DNA of 25,481 bases from an uncultured Oscillospiraceae bacterium (GCA_934533005.1 CAKTBC010000017.1:1-25481), one strand, 5' to 3'. Positions 1 to 8,011 are shown, numbered from the stretch's first letter. The notes: generated by a model not told the origin, from the letters alone. Numbers and translations are program-made.

Positions 1-285
1 CCCCCCGGCGGGCGCATCGGCGTCTATCTCGCCGCTGCGGCGGACACCGTCACCGTCACGGTGTGGGACACCGGCTGTGGCATGGACGCGGAAACGCTCT
101 CGCGCATTTTTGAGCAGTTCTACCAGGGCGACACCGACCGCCGCGCCGACGGCTGCGGACTGGGGCTCACGCTCTGCAAGCGCATTGTGGAGCTGCACGG
201 CGGAACGATCACCGCCGAGAGCCGCCCCGGCGAGGGCAGCCGCTTCACTGTCACGCTGCCGGTGAGACCCGCTAAGAGTGTGTAA
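1..285 (+). CDS. Sensor histidine kinase, C-terminal ATPase domain (partial, 5' end outside window)
   Basis: The frame is open from the first base, so only the last 94 residues are present. They carry the end of a HATPase_c (GHKL) domain: a G1 box reading DTGCGM near residues 23-28, an F-box region (IFEQFYQGD), and a G2 box reading GCGLGLTLCKRIVELHGG, followed by the usual GEGSRFTVTLP closing strand. This is the ATP-binding half of a two-component sensor kinase that phosphorylates a response regulator. The phosphoacceptor and sensor domains lie upstream of the window, so the stimulus cannot be inferred. The stop at 283-285 is followed by a hairpin at 307-344. Confidence 0.9.
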   Translation, partial: PPGGRIGVYLAAAADTVTVTVWDTGCGMDAETLSRIFEQFYQGDTDRRADGCGLGLTLCKRIVELHGGTITAESRPGEGSRFTVTLPVRPAKSV

Positions 286-306
286 AATCTATATTAAACC
301 ATCCTG

Positions 307-344
307 GCAGAGGAATGTTTCACGTTCAGTTCACATTCCTCTGC
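307..344. repeat. Perfect 12-bp inverted repeat upstream of the sulfotransferase operon
   Basis: GCAGAGGAATGT at 307-318 is matched by its exact reverse complement at 333-344, with a 14-base spacer. It lies in the AT-rich 101-base gap between the kinase stop and the sulfotransferase start. No T-tract follows on the + strand, so it is not a classical intrinsic terminator. It could be a weak terminator for the kinase, a 5'-leader hairpin or an operator. I see no convincing -35/-10 pair for the operon; TATATT (about 292) and TAATAT (about 350) are only possible -10 boxes. Confidence 0.6.
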
Positions 345-386
345 TACATTAATATCCAGATTTTTATATGTTAGCGAGGCCATACC

Positions 387-1511
387 GTGAAAGCTATCAA
401 TCCCGGACATTTTCTTTTGACCTGCCGGCTGGATAACTGGGTGCATCTGCTGGAAGAGAACCATTTCCGCATCGCCCGCGACCGGCTGCCGCAGGCGCTG
501 TACATTTCCGCAACATCGCTCGCGCTTGCGCCCGCGGCAGCGGCGGAATCGCTCATCTACCGTAAGCGCATCCGCGAAACGAAAATCGAGAAGGATCCCA
601 TCTTCATTCTCGGCCATTGGCGCAGCGGGACGACCTATCTTCAAAACGTCCTCTCGCGCGACGAGCAGTTCGGCTGGTTCGATCCCGTGAATACGATCGG
701 CCTGCCCTACTCGCTGCTGCTCGGCCGGCTCATCCAGCCGCCGATCGAAAAGGGCATCCAGAACGGCCGCCCGCAGGATAACGTGCAGTATTCGCTCGAT
801 CTCCCGATGGAGGAGACGTTCGGCGTGCTGACGATCTCGCCATATTCGATCATCCACATGATCGCGTTCCCGGAGAACTATAAAAAGTACATGGAGGGCG
901 CGTTTGTGAGCGACCTCCCCATTGAAGCGCTGCGCAAATGGGAGCGCAGCTACGATTACGCCATCCGCAAGCTCACCTACATCAAGAAGGGCAAGCAGCT
1001 CATTCTCAAAAGCCCGGACAACACTGCGCGCATCCGCGAGCTGTGGGGCATGTATCCGGATGCGCGGTTCATCAACATCCACCGCGATCCCTATAAGACC
1101 GTCCGCTCCACGATCCACATGTTCCGCACCGAGATGGACTCGCTCCGGCTGACCGAGGCGCCGGACAATCTCGACGAGCTCATTGAGGATACGGTCATCG
1201 ATATCTTTGAGCGCATGTACCGCGAGCTTTTCGAGCTCGAGGGCTTTTTCCCGAAGAACCGGTACGTGGACATCGCGTACACCGACTTCTGCCGCGCCCC
1301 GGTCGATACGCTGCGCGATATTTACCGGCGGTTGGAGCTCTCCGGCTTTGAGGCGGCCGCGCCGCGGTTTCAGGCGTACGTCGATTCGCAGCGGGGATAC
1401 CAGAAGAACAAATTTGACATTTCGCCCCGGCTGGTGCGCAAGATCAACGCAAAGCTGGGCTTTTACATGGAACATTATGGCTACGAAATGCGGGAGGTTG
1501 AGGAAGAATGA
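387..1511 (+). CDS. PAPS-dependent sulfotransferase (Sulfotransfer_3 family)
   Basis: The 374-residue protein should transfer the sulfuryl group of PAPS to an acceptor. The 5'-phosphosulfate-binding loop is GHWRSGTT at residues 76-83. A 3'-phosphate-binding motif of the form FINIHRDPYKTVRST lies near residues 229-243. The length and the N-terminal helical leader before the P-loop fit the bacterial Sulfotransfer_3 family, which includes the gut Bacteroides steroid sulfotransferase found beside PAPS-synthesis genes. The only sensible start is GTG at 387, with a weak GCGAGG ribosome site. Its stop overlaps the cysD start (ATGA), so it is translationally coupled to PAPS synthesis. No signal peptide is visible, so it is probably cytosolic. 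The acceptor is unknown; sterol, bile acid, lipid, sugar or peptide are all possible. Confidence 0.85.
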   Translation: MKAINPGHFLLTCRLDNWVHLLEENHFRIARDRLPQALYISATSLALAPAAAAESLIYRKRIRETKIEKDPIFILGHWRSGTTYLQNVLSRDEQFGWFDPVNTIGLPYSLLLGRLIQPPIEKGIQNGRPQDNVQYSLDLPMEETFGVLTISPYSIIHMIAFPENYKKYMEGAFVSDLPIEALRKWERSYDYAIRKLTYIKKGKQLILKSPDNTARIRELWGMYPDARFINIHRDPYKTVRSTIHMFRTEMDSLRLTEAPDNLDELIEDTVIDIFERMYRELFELEGFFPKNRYVDIAYTDFCRAPVDTLRDIYRRLELSGFEAAAPRFQAYVDSQRGYQKNKFDISPRLVRKINAKLGFYMEHYGYEMREVEEE

Positions 1512-2392
1512 GAGATCATCTCGATAAACTGGAAAGCAAAAGCGTGCACATCCTGCGCGAGGCTTACGCCGCGTTCGGCAATCTCTGCATGCTCTGGAGC
1601 ATCGGCAAGGACTCCACGGTTCTTCTCTGGCTCGCCCGCAAGGCGTTTTACGGCCACGTCCCCTTCCCGCTCGTACACATCGACACGCACTATAAAATCC
1701 CCGAAATGATCGAGTACCGCGACAAGCTCGCCATGGAGTACGGCCTTTACATGGTCTACGGCGAGAACCGCGAGGCGCTCGAAAACCATGAGACGTTCCC
1801 GGACGGCAAGTGCTCGCGCGTCGAGTGCTGCCGCCGCCTGAAAACCGAGGCGCTCACCCACACGCTTGACGGCACGTGGCCGCGCTACCGGCTCAATCTC
1901 CAGACCGGGAAATACGAGCGCGACACCAACACCGACGCCTACACCGGCGTCATCGTCGGCGCGCGCGCCGATGAGGAGGGCTCGCGCAGCAAGGAGCGCT
2001 ATTTCTCCCCGCGCGACAAGCACAACGACTGGGATCTGGACGACCAGCCGCCCGAGTTCTGGAACCAGTTCAAAACCGACTTTGCCCCCGGCACGCATGT
2101 GCGCATCCATCCCCTGCTCGACTGGACGGAGCTGAATGTCTGGGAATACATCGAGCGCGAGCACATCCCCACCGTGTCGCTCTACTATAACCAGGGCGAC
2201 GGCACGCGCTACCGCTCGCTCGGCTGCGCGCCGTGCACAAAGCCGATCCAGTCCGAGAGCCGGAACGTCCACGAGATCATCGAGGAGCTGCGCACCGGTG
2301 CTCTTTCCAACATTGCCGAGCGCAGCGGCCGCGCCCAGGACGCCGAGGACGGCGGCGGGCTCGAAACGCTTCGCCGGGGAGGGTACATGTAA
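1508..2392 (+). CDS. cysD: Sulfate adenylyltransferase subunit 2 (CysD)
   Basis: This is the catalytic ATP-sulfurylase subunit, which forms APS and pyrophosphate from sulfate and ATP with the CysN GTPase. The 294-residue length is normal for CysD. The PP-loop is SIGKDST at residues 31-37, followed by VHIDTHYKIPEMIEYRD. The GSRSKERYFSPRDK segment and the closing GCAPCTKPI and ERSGRAQD motifs are CysD-typical. ATG at 1508 overlaps the sulfotransferase stop by four bases with AGGAAG upstream, and the TAA stop shares a base with the cysNC ATG. With no cysH or sulfite reductase genes nearby, the APS made here probably feeds PAPS for sulfation. Confidence 0.95.
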   Translation: MRDHLDKLESKSVHILREAYAAFGNLCMLWSIGKDSTVLLWLARKAFYGHVPFPLVHIDTHYKIPEMIEYRDKLAMEYGLYMVYGENREALENHETFPDGKCSRVECCRRLKTEALTHTLDGTWPRYRLNLQTGKYERDTNTDAYTGVIVGARADEEGSRSKERYFSPRDKHNDWDLDDQPPEFWNQFKTDFAPGTHVRIHPLLDWTELNVWEYIEREHIPTVSLYYNQGDGTRYRSLGCAPCTKPIQSESRNVHEIIEELRTGALSNIAERSGRAQDAEDGGGLETLRRGGYM

Positions 2393-4281
2393 TGGAAGAA
2401 ACAAGAAACGCCTGGGAAAACGAGGAGCTTTTGAATATTGTCACCGTCGGCCACGTCGACCACGGCAAATCCACCGTGATCGGGCGTCTGCTTGCCGATG
2501 CCGGGGCGCTGCCGAAGGGCAAGCTTGAAGCCATCCGCGAAAACTGCCGCCGCAACTCGAAGCCGTTCGAGTATGCGTTTCTGCTCGACGCGCTGCACAA
2601 TGAGCAGGATCAGGGCATCACGATCGACACGGCGCGCTGCTTCTTCAAATCCGACAAGCGCCGGTACATCATCATCGACGCGCCCGGCCACATTGAATTT
2701 CTCAAAAACATGGTCACCGGCGCTTCCCGCGCCGAGGCCGCGCTCATGGTGATCGACGCCGCGCGCGGCGTCGAGGAAAACACCCGCCGCCACGGCTACT
2801 TCCTTTCGATGCTCGGCATCCGGCAGGTGGCGGTGCTCGTAAACAAAATGGATCTCGTCGGCTATTCCGAGGAGGTCTACCGCGCCATCGTCACGGAATT
2901 TACCGAATTTCTCGCGAAGATTCACATCACGCCCGCGGCGTTCATCCCCGTGAGCGGCATGGAGGGCGACAATATCGCCATCCGCAGCGAGCGCACGCCG
3001 TGGTACTTTGGCCCCACGGTGCTCGAGCAGATGGACGCCTTTGTTCCCGTGCCGAGCCCGGAAAACCGCCCGCTGCGCATGCCGGTGCAGGGCGTTTACA
3101 AATTCACCGAAGGCGGCGACGAGCGCCGCATCGTAGCCGGAACGCTCGAAGCCGGAAGCATCCGCGCAGGCGATAAGATCGTATTTTATCCCTCCGGGAA
3201 GAAAACGACGGTCGCTTCGCTCGAGGTATTCTCCGCGCCCACGCCGGAGAAGTTCATCGCCGGGGATGCCGCGGGCTTTACCATGACCGAGCAGATCTTC
3301 GTCCGCCGCGGCGAGATCGCGTGTCTGGAGAGCGAGGAAGCGCCGTTCGTCGGCGTGCGGCTGCGCGCGAACGTGTTCTGGCTCGGCAAGGAGCCGCTGC
3401 GCCCCGGCAAGCGCTACCACTTCAAGTGCGGCACCGCCAAGGTGGAGGCAAAGCTCGAGAGCATCCTCCGCGTAGTGGACGCTTCGGAGCTTGACAGCAT
3501 CGAGCGCAGCGAGGTGCAGAAAAACGAGGTCGCCGAGGTGATCCTCCGGCTCGACCGCCCGACGGCGTTTGACACCGCCGATTCCGGCTGCGACGGAACG
3601 CGCCGGTTCGTCATCGTGGACGATTACGAGATCGCGGGCGGCGGCATCGTCACCGAGGCGCTTCTCTCCGAAGATTACGACAAGCGCAACATCCGCTGGT
3701 CGGCCGAGGCCATGACCGGCGCCGAGCGCGAGGAGCTCACCGGACGGCGCGGTCTCGTCGTATGGATGACCGGGCTTTCCGGCTCCGGCAAAACGACGAT
3801 CGCACAGGAGGTCGAGCGGCGGCTCTGCGAAAAGGGCATCGCCGCCTACATGCTCGACGGCGACAAGCTGCGCCGCGGTCTTTGCGGCGATCTCGGCTTC
3901 TCGGATACCGACCGGGTCGAAAACATCCGCCGCGCCGCCGAGGTCGCGGGGCTCTTCCGCGATGCGGGCCTCGTGACGCTCTGCACGTTCATCTCCCCGT
4001 TCGCCGCCGGACGCGCTGAGGCGCGCCGCATCGCCGACGGGCGCTTCCTCGAGGTCTGGGTGCGTGCCGGTCTGGAGACCTGCAAGCAGCGCGACCCGAA
4101 AAAGCTCTATCAGAAAGCCCTCGAAGGGAAGATCCGCTCGTTCACCGGCATAGACTCCCCCTATGAGGAGCCCACCGACGCCGAGCTTGTGCTTGATACC
4201 GAGATCCTCAGCGAGGAGGAGTGCGTCGACCGGCTCACCGATGCCATTCTTGACGTTCTGGAGGGCGGAGACACACTATGA
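2392..4281 (+). CDS. cysNC: Bifunctional sulfate adenylyltransferase GTPase subunit / APS kinase (CysN-CysC fusion)
   Basis: The 629-residue fusion carries two activities. The N-terminal part is an EF-Tu-like GTPase with G1 GHVDHGKST (about residues 19-27), a QGITID switch, G3 DAPGH and G4 NKMD, followed by beta-barrel domains II and III. The C-terminal part, from about residue 455, is an APS kinase with P-loop GLSGSGKTT, LDGDKLRRGLCGDLGFS, and the DRVENIRR and FTGIDSPYE motifs. CysN activates CysD; the kinase phosphorylates APS to PAPS. I chose ATG at 2392, inside TAATG at the cysD stop, because the frame reaches the G1 loop soon after and the longer upstream frame lies wholly inside cysD. 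The stop overlaps the next gene by four bases. Confidence 0.95.
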   Translation: MEETRNAWENEELLNIVTVGHVDHGKSTVIGRLLADAGALPKGKLEAIRENCRRNSKPFEYAFLLDALHNEQDQGITIDTARCFFKSDKRRYIIIDAPGHIEFLKNMVTGASRAEAALMVIDAARGVEENTRRHGYFLSMLGIRQVAVLVNKMDLVGYSEEVYRAIVTEFTEFLAKIHITPAAFIPVSGMEGDNIAIRSERTPWYFGPTVLEQMDAFVPVPSPENRPLRMPVQGVYKFTEGGDERRIVAGTLEAGSIRAGDKIVFYPSGKKTTVASLEVFSAPTPEKFIAGDAAGFTMTEQIFVRRGEIACLESEEAPFVGVRLRANVFWLGKEPLRPGKRYHFKCGTAKVEAKLESILRVVDASELDSIERSEVQKNEVAEVILRLDRPTAFDTADSGCDGTRRFVIVDDYEIAGGGIVTEALLSEDYDKRNIRWSAEAMTGAEREELTGRRGLVVWMTGLSGSGKTTIAQEVERRLCEKGIAAYMLDGDKLRRGLCGDLGFSDTDRVENIRRAAEVAGLFRDAGLVTLCTFISPFAAGRAEARRIADGRFLEVWVRAGLETCKQRDPKKLYQKALEGKIRSFTGIDSPYEEPTDAELVLDTEILSEEECVDRLTDAILDVLEGGDTL

Positions 4282-5036
4282 ACTGGGGCAGATTTATCCT
4301 TTTTATCATCATCGGCTTTGCCGCGCAGATCATTGACGGCACGCTCGGCATGGCCTACGGCGTGAGCTGCCGGACATTTCTCAAAACCGTGGCGGGGCTT
4401 CCCTCCGCGCTCGCGAGCGCGGTCGTCCATGTGGCGGAGGTACCCACGACGCTCGCGTCCGGCCTTTCCCACATCAAGCTCAAAAACGTGGACAAGTCGC
4501 TCTTTCTCCATCTGGCGATCCCCGGCGTGATCGGCGGCGTAGCCGGTGCGTGGTTTCTTTCCAGCGCCGGAGACGCGCTCGAGCCGTTCATCGACGCCTA
4601 TCTCATCATCATGGGCTTCGTCATACTGCGCAAGGCCTTTCAGAAGCGCCACAAAGAGCGCCACATCGGCAAGGGCATTTACCCGCTCGGTCTCGCCGGA
4701 GGCTTTCTTGACGCCACCGGCGGCGGAGGCTGGGGACCCGTCGTAACCTCCACGATGCTCGCCGTCGGCCACGACGTGAAAAAGACGATCGGCACCGTAA
4801 ACACCGCCGAATTTCTCGTGACACTCGCCGAGACCACAACGTTCGTCGTCCTCATCCGTGATTTCACGTCCTACTGGCAGACGATCCTCGGCCTCATCAT
4901 CGGTGGGGTGTGCGCGGCTCCCCTCGCGGCGTGGATCTGCAAGAAGATCCCCGTCCGCCCGCTGCTCGCCATCGTCGGCATTCTCATCATCGCGCTCAAT
5001 CTCTACAGTCTCCTCCACTATCTCGCAATATTCTGA
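4278..5036 (+). CDS. TSUP (TauE/SafE, DUF81) family membrane permease
   Basis: The 252-residue integral membrane protein has about seven or eight hydrophobic segments. Conserved TSUP-type glycine-rich stretches are visible: QIIDGTLGMAYGVS near residues 16-29, and DATGGGGWGPVVTSTMLA near residues 146-163. Members of this family move sulfite, sulfoacetate or other small organic or inorganic anions. ATG at 4278 overlaps the cysNC stop (ATGA), tying it to PAPS synthesis. The likeliest jobs are sulfate uptake for CysD, or export of a sulfur oxyanion or sulfated product. Direction and substrate cannot be read from the sequence. Confidence 0.88.
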   Translation: MNWGRFILFIIIGFAAQIIDGTLGMAYGVSCRTFLKTVAGLPSALASAVVHVAEVPTTLASGLSHIKLKNVDKSLFLHLAIPGVIGGVAGAWFLSSAGDALEPFIDAYLIIMGFVILRKAFQKRHKERHIGKGIYPLGLAGGFLDATGGGGWGPVVTSTMLAVGHDVKKTIGTVNTAEFLVTLAETTTFVVLIRDFTSYWQTILGLIIGGVCAAPLAAWICKKIPVRPLLAIVGILIIALNLYSLLHYLAIF

Positions 5037-5051
5037 GAAGGCGGTATCACC

Positions 5052-6134
5052 ATGACACAGATATCGGCACAGCAGCGCTTCGTCTCCGTCCGCGCCCGGC
5101 TGGAAGAGCTGGAGCTCTGGGATGAAAATGCGCTCGTGATGTGCGCGCCCGGCGTTGTTTTCGGTGCCGCCGGAGAGCCGGTCACAACGGAGCTTTTTTC
5201 CGCCGTTTCCGCCCCGATGGCCGTTCTGACCGCCGGACGGTACGCCCGGGAGTTTGTCCGGAAGCCCCACGCCCTTCGCACCGAAACGGACGACGCCGCG
5301 CAGATGTTCGGCGTGCGCGTGCCGGTAAGAAGCGTGCCGCGCCGCGGCGATGCCGCGTGCATCGTCCCGGGTACCGGCTTTATCGTAACGGCGCGGTTTG
5401 AAAATGAGCTCATCGCCGCGTGCATCCTGCTCGAGAAGCTCAGCATGACGGCACAGCTCTCGCACCGCATCGGCACGCCGAAGCCGCTCGGCGCGCCGCT
5501 CTGCCTTATGGAGCACACGGTCTATACGAAAAAATACTCCCGCCCGTCGCTCGCCGCGGCGCAGGGCGAAGAGCGAGCGCCGGAGGCGCAAAATGTTCCC
5601 GATCTTGCGCTGCGTGAATCGGTCATTGCTTACGGGAGGAAGCTCGTAGAAAACCGGCTCATACAGGCGACGTGGGGCAACGTCTCGGCGCGCATCGACG
5701 AAAACCGCTTTCTTATCACGCCGTCTGGCGTGGACTATGACCGTATCCGCCCGGAGGACATTGTGGAAATCTGCATTTCGGACGGCAGCTTTGCCGCCGG
5801 GCAGCGCCCCTCGAGCGAGCGGGAGATGCACCGGCGCATTTATGCCGCGCGCGGCGACGTGCGCGCCGTGATCCACACGCACTCCGCGGCGCTGCAAACG
5901 TTTGCTGCCTGCCGGGAGAGCCTGCGCACGTCGGAGATCGACGCGCCCTGCTCTGCCTACGGCGTGAGCGGATCGAAAAAGCTCGCGGAGAGCGTGTCCG
6001 AGGTGCTGCGCTCACACGATCTCTGCATCATGGCAAACCATGGCTTTACCGCGGTCGGGGCGGATCTTGCAACGGCGCTCTCGCGCGCCGTCTCTGCCGA
6101 GAAGGCCGCGAAGCAGATACTGGAAGTCGAATAA
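5052..6134 (+). CDS. Class II aldolase/adducin-family protein with a degenerate N-terminal second domain
   Basis: The 360-residue protein is about 1.5 times the usual single-domain length. The C-terminal part (from about residue 182) is a good class II aldolase domain: GNVSARID, FLITPSGVDYDRI, a catalytic-type glutamate in PSSERE (about residue 255), a metal-binding HTH pair near 275-277, and NHG near 330. The first 170 residues end in a segment resembling the tail of the same fold (GTGFIVTARF, AACILLEKLSMTAQL) but lack the HxH and NHG metal ligands, so they look like a degenerate copy. Relatives cleave sugar phosphates such as fuculose-1-phosphate or methylthioribulose-1-phosphate, or act as decarboxylases, dehydratases or epimerases. 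AAGGCGG precedes ATG 5052, 15 bases after the permease gene. The exact reaction is unknown. Confidence 0.85.
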   Translation: MTQISAQQRFVSVRARLEELELWDENALVMCAPGVVFGAAGEPVTTELFSAVSAPMAVLTAGRYAREFVRKPHALRTETDDAAQMFGVRVPVRSVPRRGDAACIVPGTGFIVTARFENELIAACILLEKLSMTAQLSHRIGTPKPLGAPLCLMEHTVYTKKYSRPSLAAAQGEERAPEAQNVPDLALRESVIAYGRKLVENRLIQATWGNVSARIDENRFLITPSGVDYDRIRPEDIVEICISDGSFAAGQRPSSEREMHRRIYAARGDVRAVIHTHSAALQTFAACRESLRTSEIDAPCSAYGVSGSKKLAESVSEVLRSHDLCIMANHGFTAVGADLATALSRAVSAEKAAKQILEVE

Positions 6135-6155
6135 AAGCTTACAGGAGGGCGGAAC

Positions 6156-6989
6156 ATGGGCGAACATTTTGCGCGGGGCCGGTCGGCGGAGGTTTTCCGC
6201 ACGGAGAACGGGAAGATTTTAAAGCTCTTCTTCCCCGATTATCCGAGGGAATACGCCGAAAAGGAGTATAAGAATACGAAAATCGCCGCGTCTCTCGGCT
6301 GCACGGGGATGCAGGTCTACGACGTGGTCGAGCGCGACGGGCGCTTCGGCTTCGTGATGGACTTCATCGACGGCGTTTCGCAAAACGACATGCCGGGGAA
6401 AAATCCGGCGTACCTTTTCCAGGCGGGCAAGGACCTTGCCCGCTGCCACGTCCGCGTGCAGAAAGCGCACACGCGCGAGCTCGACGACGTGCGCGAGGTA
6501 TGTCTCGGCATTCTCGACGAGGACTGCATGGCGTTTCTGACGCCGGAGGAAAAAGCGCGCGCCACCGGATATCTCCGCGCTCTCCCGGACGATGACACAG
6601 TGCTCCATCTCGATTTTCACACCGGCAACGTCCTTGTAGACAAGTCCGGCGAGTGCAAGATCATCGACTGGATGACCGCCGCGCGCGGCAATCGCGCCGT
6701 GGAGGAAGCGCTCATGGAGTTCTTTTTCTCGGAGGCCGAGCTCTTCCCGGAGGCAAGCAAAGCAAAAATCGCGCTCTTCTCCGCCATCCGCGGCTCCATC
6801 GGGAAGGGCTTTTTCAAGGAATACCAAAAGCTCTCGCCGCTCAGCGCGGAGGAGATCGACCGGTACCGTCTCGCGGCGCTCATCCTGCGCCGCCATTGGA
6901 ACATCGCGTTTGAAGAACCGTATCTCACCAAAACCATCCGCGCGCTGATCAAAAAATACGGCGTGGAAGAAAAGGAGATGATCGAATGA
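6156..6989 (+). CDS. APH/choline-kinase-fold small-molecule phosphotransferase
   Basis: The 277-residue protein has the aminoglycoside-phosphotransferase fold. A short N-lobe starts with a glycine-rich FARGRSAEVFRTENG stretch and a candidate ATP lysine in GKILKLF. The Brenner-type catalytic loop is HLDFHTGNVL (about residues 150-159, catalytic Asp and Asn present), and the metal-binding aspartate is in IIDWM (about 168). The family phosphorylates hydroxyls of small molecules such as choline, methylthioribose, homoserine, sugars and antibiotics. GGAGGGCGG precedes ATG 6156, and the stop overlaps the next start (ATGA). Its place between an aldolase and a dehydrogenase suggests a metabolic kinase that makes or uses a phosphorylated intermediate, rather than a resistance gene. 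Substrate unknown. Confidence 0.82.
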   Translation: MGEHFARGRSAEVFRTENGKILKLFFPDYPREYAEKEYKNTKIAASLGCTGMQVYDVVERDGRFGFVMDFIDGVSQNDMPGKNPAYLFQAGKDLARCHVRVQKAHTRELDDVREVCLGILDEDCMAFLTPEEKARATGYLRALPDDDTVLHLDFHTGNVLVDKSGECKIIDWMTAARGNRAVEEALMEFFFSEAELFPEASKAKIALFSAIRGSIGKGFFKEYQKLSPLSAEEIDRYRLAALILRRHWNIAFEEPYLTKTIRALIKKYGVEEKEMIE

Positions 6990-8011
6990 AAGTCGTATGC
7001 ATCTGTGACGCCGGTGTGCCGGAAATGCTCATGCACTACATGAAAAAGCTCCCCGGCTGCGACGTGACGCTCTATACCGAAAAGACGCTCACAGACATCA
7101 AGTCCCTCACGATGTGCGAGCGCACCGCCGAGCTTCGCGGCGCAGAGGCGTGCGCCGTGAGCGCAGAAATGCTCGAGGCCGTGCGAGAGGCGGAAATTCT
7201 CGTAACGCACGTCGCGCCCGTCAATCGCGCGGTGCTTGACGCTGCGCCGAACGTGAAGATCGTCGGGGTGCTGCGCACCGGCACGGAAAACGTCAATCTT
7301 GACCTCTGCCGCGAGCGCGGCATCGCCGTCTACAATGCCGAGGGGCGCAACTCCACCGCCGTTGCCGATCTCGTCGTAGCGCTCATGATCTGCGAAATGC
7401 GCAATATTGCCCGCGCGCACGGCGCGCTCGTGCAGGGCAAGTGGGTCAAGATGTTCCCGAACATCATGATGAACCGCGATATGTGCCGCTGCACCGTCGG
7501 CATCATCGGCGTCGGCAAGATCGGCACAATGGTCGCCGCGCGGCTCAAGGGCTTCGGCTGCCGCATTCTCGGCTGCGACATTTTCCTCTCCCCCGAGGAG
7601 ATCGAAAAGCGCGGCTGCGAGCCGGTATCAAAGGAAGAGCTGCTCCGGCAGTCTGACTTCATCACCATCCACATGCGCCACGAGGCCGGACAGCCCGCCC
7701 TCATCGGCGCGGACGAGCTCGCCATGATGAAGAAAAACGCCATCCTCGTTAACTGCGCCCGCGCAGGGCTCGTGGACACGGCAGCGCTCGTCGAGGCGCT
7801 GCGCGCCCACCGCATCGGCGGCGCGGCGATCGACGTGTTCGACGAAGAGCCGCTCAGCGCGGACTCTCCCCTGCTCACGCTGGATAACGTCACGCTCACG
7901 CCGCACATTGCCGGCACGACCGTGGACGCCTTTGCCAACTCCGTGGAGATCATGCTCCGCCAGCTCTCCCTCGTCCTCGCCGGGGAGACGGCTCCCAACT
8001 GCGTCGTATGA
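6986..8011 (+). CDS. NAD(P)-dependent D-2-hydroxyacid dehydrogenase family protein
   Basis: The 341-residue protein has the two-domain formate/glycerate dehydrogenase architecture. The Rossmann motif is GVGKIG near residues 175-180 (inside VGIIGVGKIGTMVAARL). The catalytic triad appears intact: Arg in NCARAGLVD (about 257), Glu in DVFDEEPL (about 286) and His in LTPHIAGTT (about 305). It should interconvert a 2-hydroxy acid and a 2-keto acid with NAD(H) or NADP(H). It is the last gene of the seven-gene operon, starting inside the kinase stop, and a cluster of hairpins follows the TGA. The substrate is unknown; it may reduce or oxidise a product of the preceding aldolase and kinase. Confidence 0.87.
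   Translation: MKVVCICDAGVPEMLMHYMKKLPGCDVTLYTEKTLTDIKSLTMCERTAELRGAEACAVSAEMLEAVREAEILVTHVAPVNRAVLDAAPNVKIVGVLRTGTENVNLDLCRERGIAVYNAEGRNSTAVADLVVALMICEMRNIARAHGALVQGKWVKMFPNIMMNRDMCRCTVGIIGVGKIGTMVAARLKGFGCRILGCDIFLSPEEIEKRGCEPVSKEELLRQSDFITIHMRHEAGQPALIGADELAMMKKNAILVNCARAGLVDTAALVEALRAHRIGGAAIDVFDEEPLSADSPLLTLDNVTLTPHIAGTTVDAFANSVEIMLRQLSLVLAGETAPNCVV

Noticed and set aside
294..1475. 393-codon minus-strand frame opposite the sulfotransferase
   Set aside because: The plus-strand gene has both PAPS-binding motifs and is coupled to cysD; the antisense product has none.
4161..5897. 578-codon open frame on the minus strand
   Set aside because: It is antisense to the cysNC end, the permease and the aldolase, which all have clear family motifs; the product is Arg/His/Asp-rich with no recognisable motif, as expected from GC-rich codon bias.
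6156..6989. Aminoglycoside resistance gene
   Set aside because: Only the general APH kinase fold is visible; the gene is embedded in a metabolic operon with overlapping neighbours and no mobile-element context.
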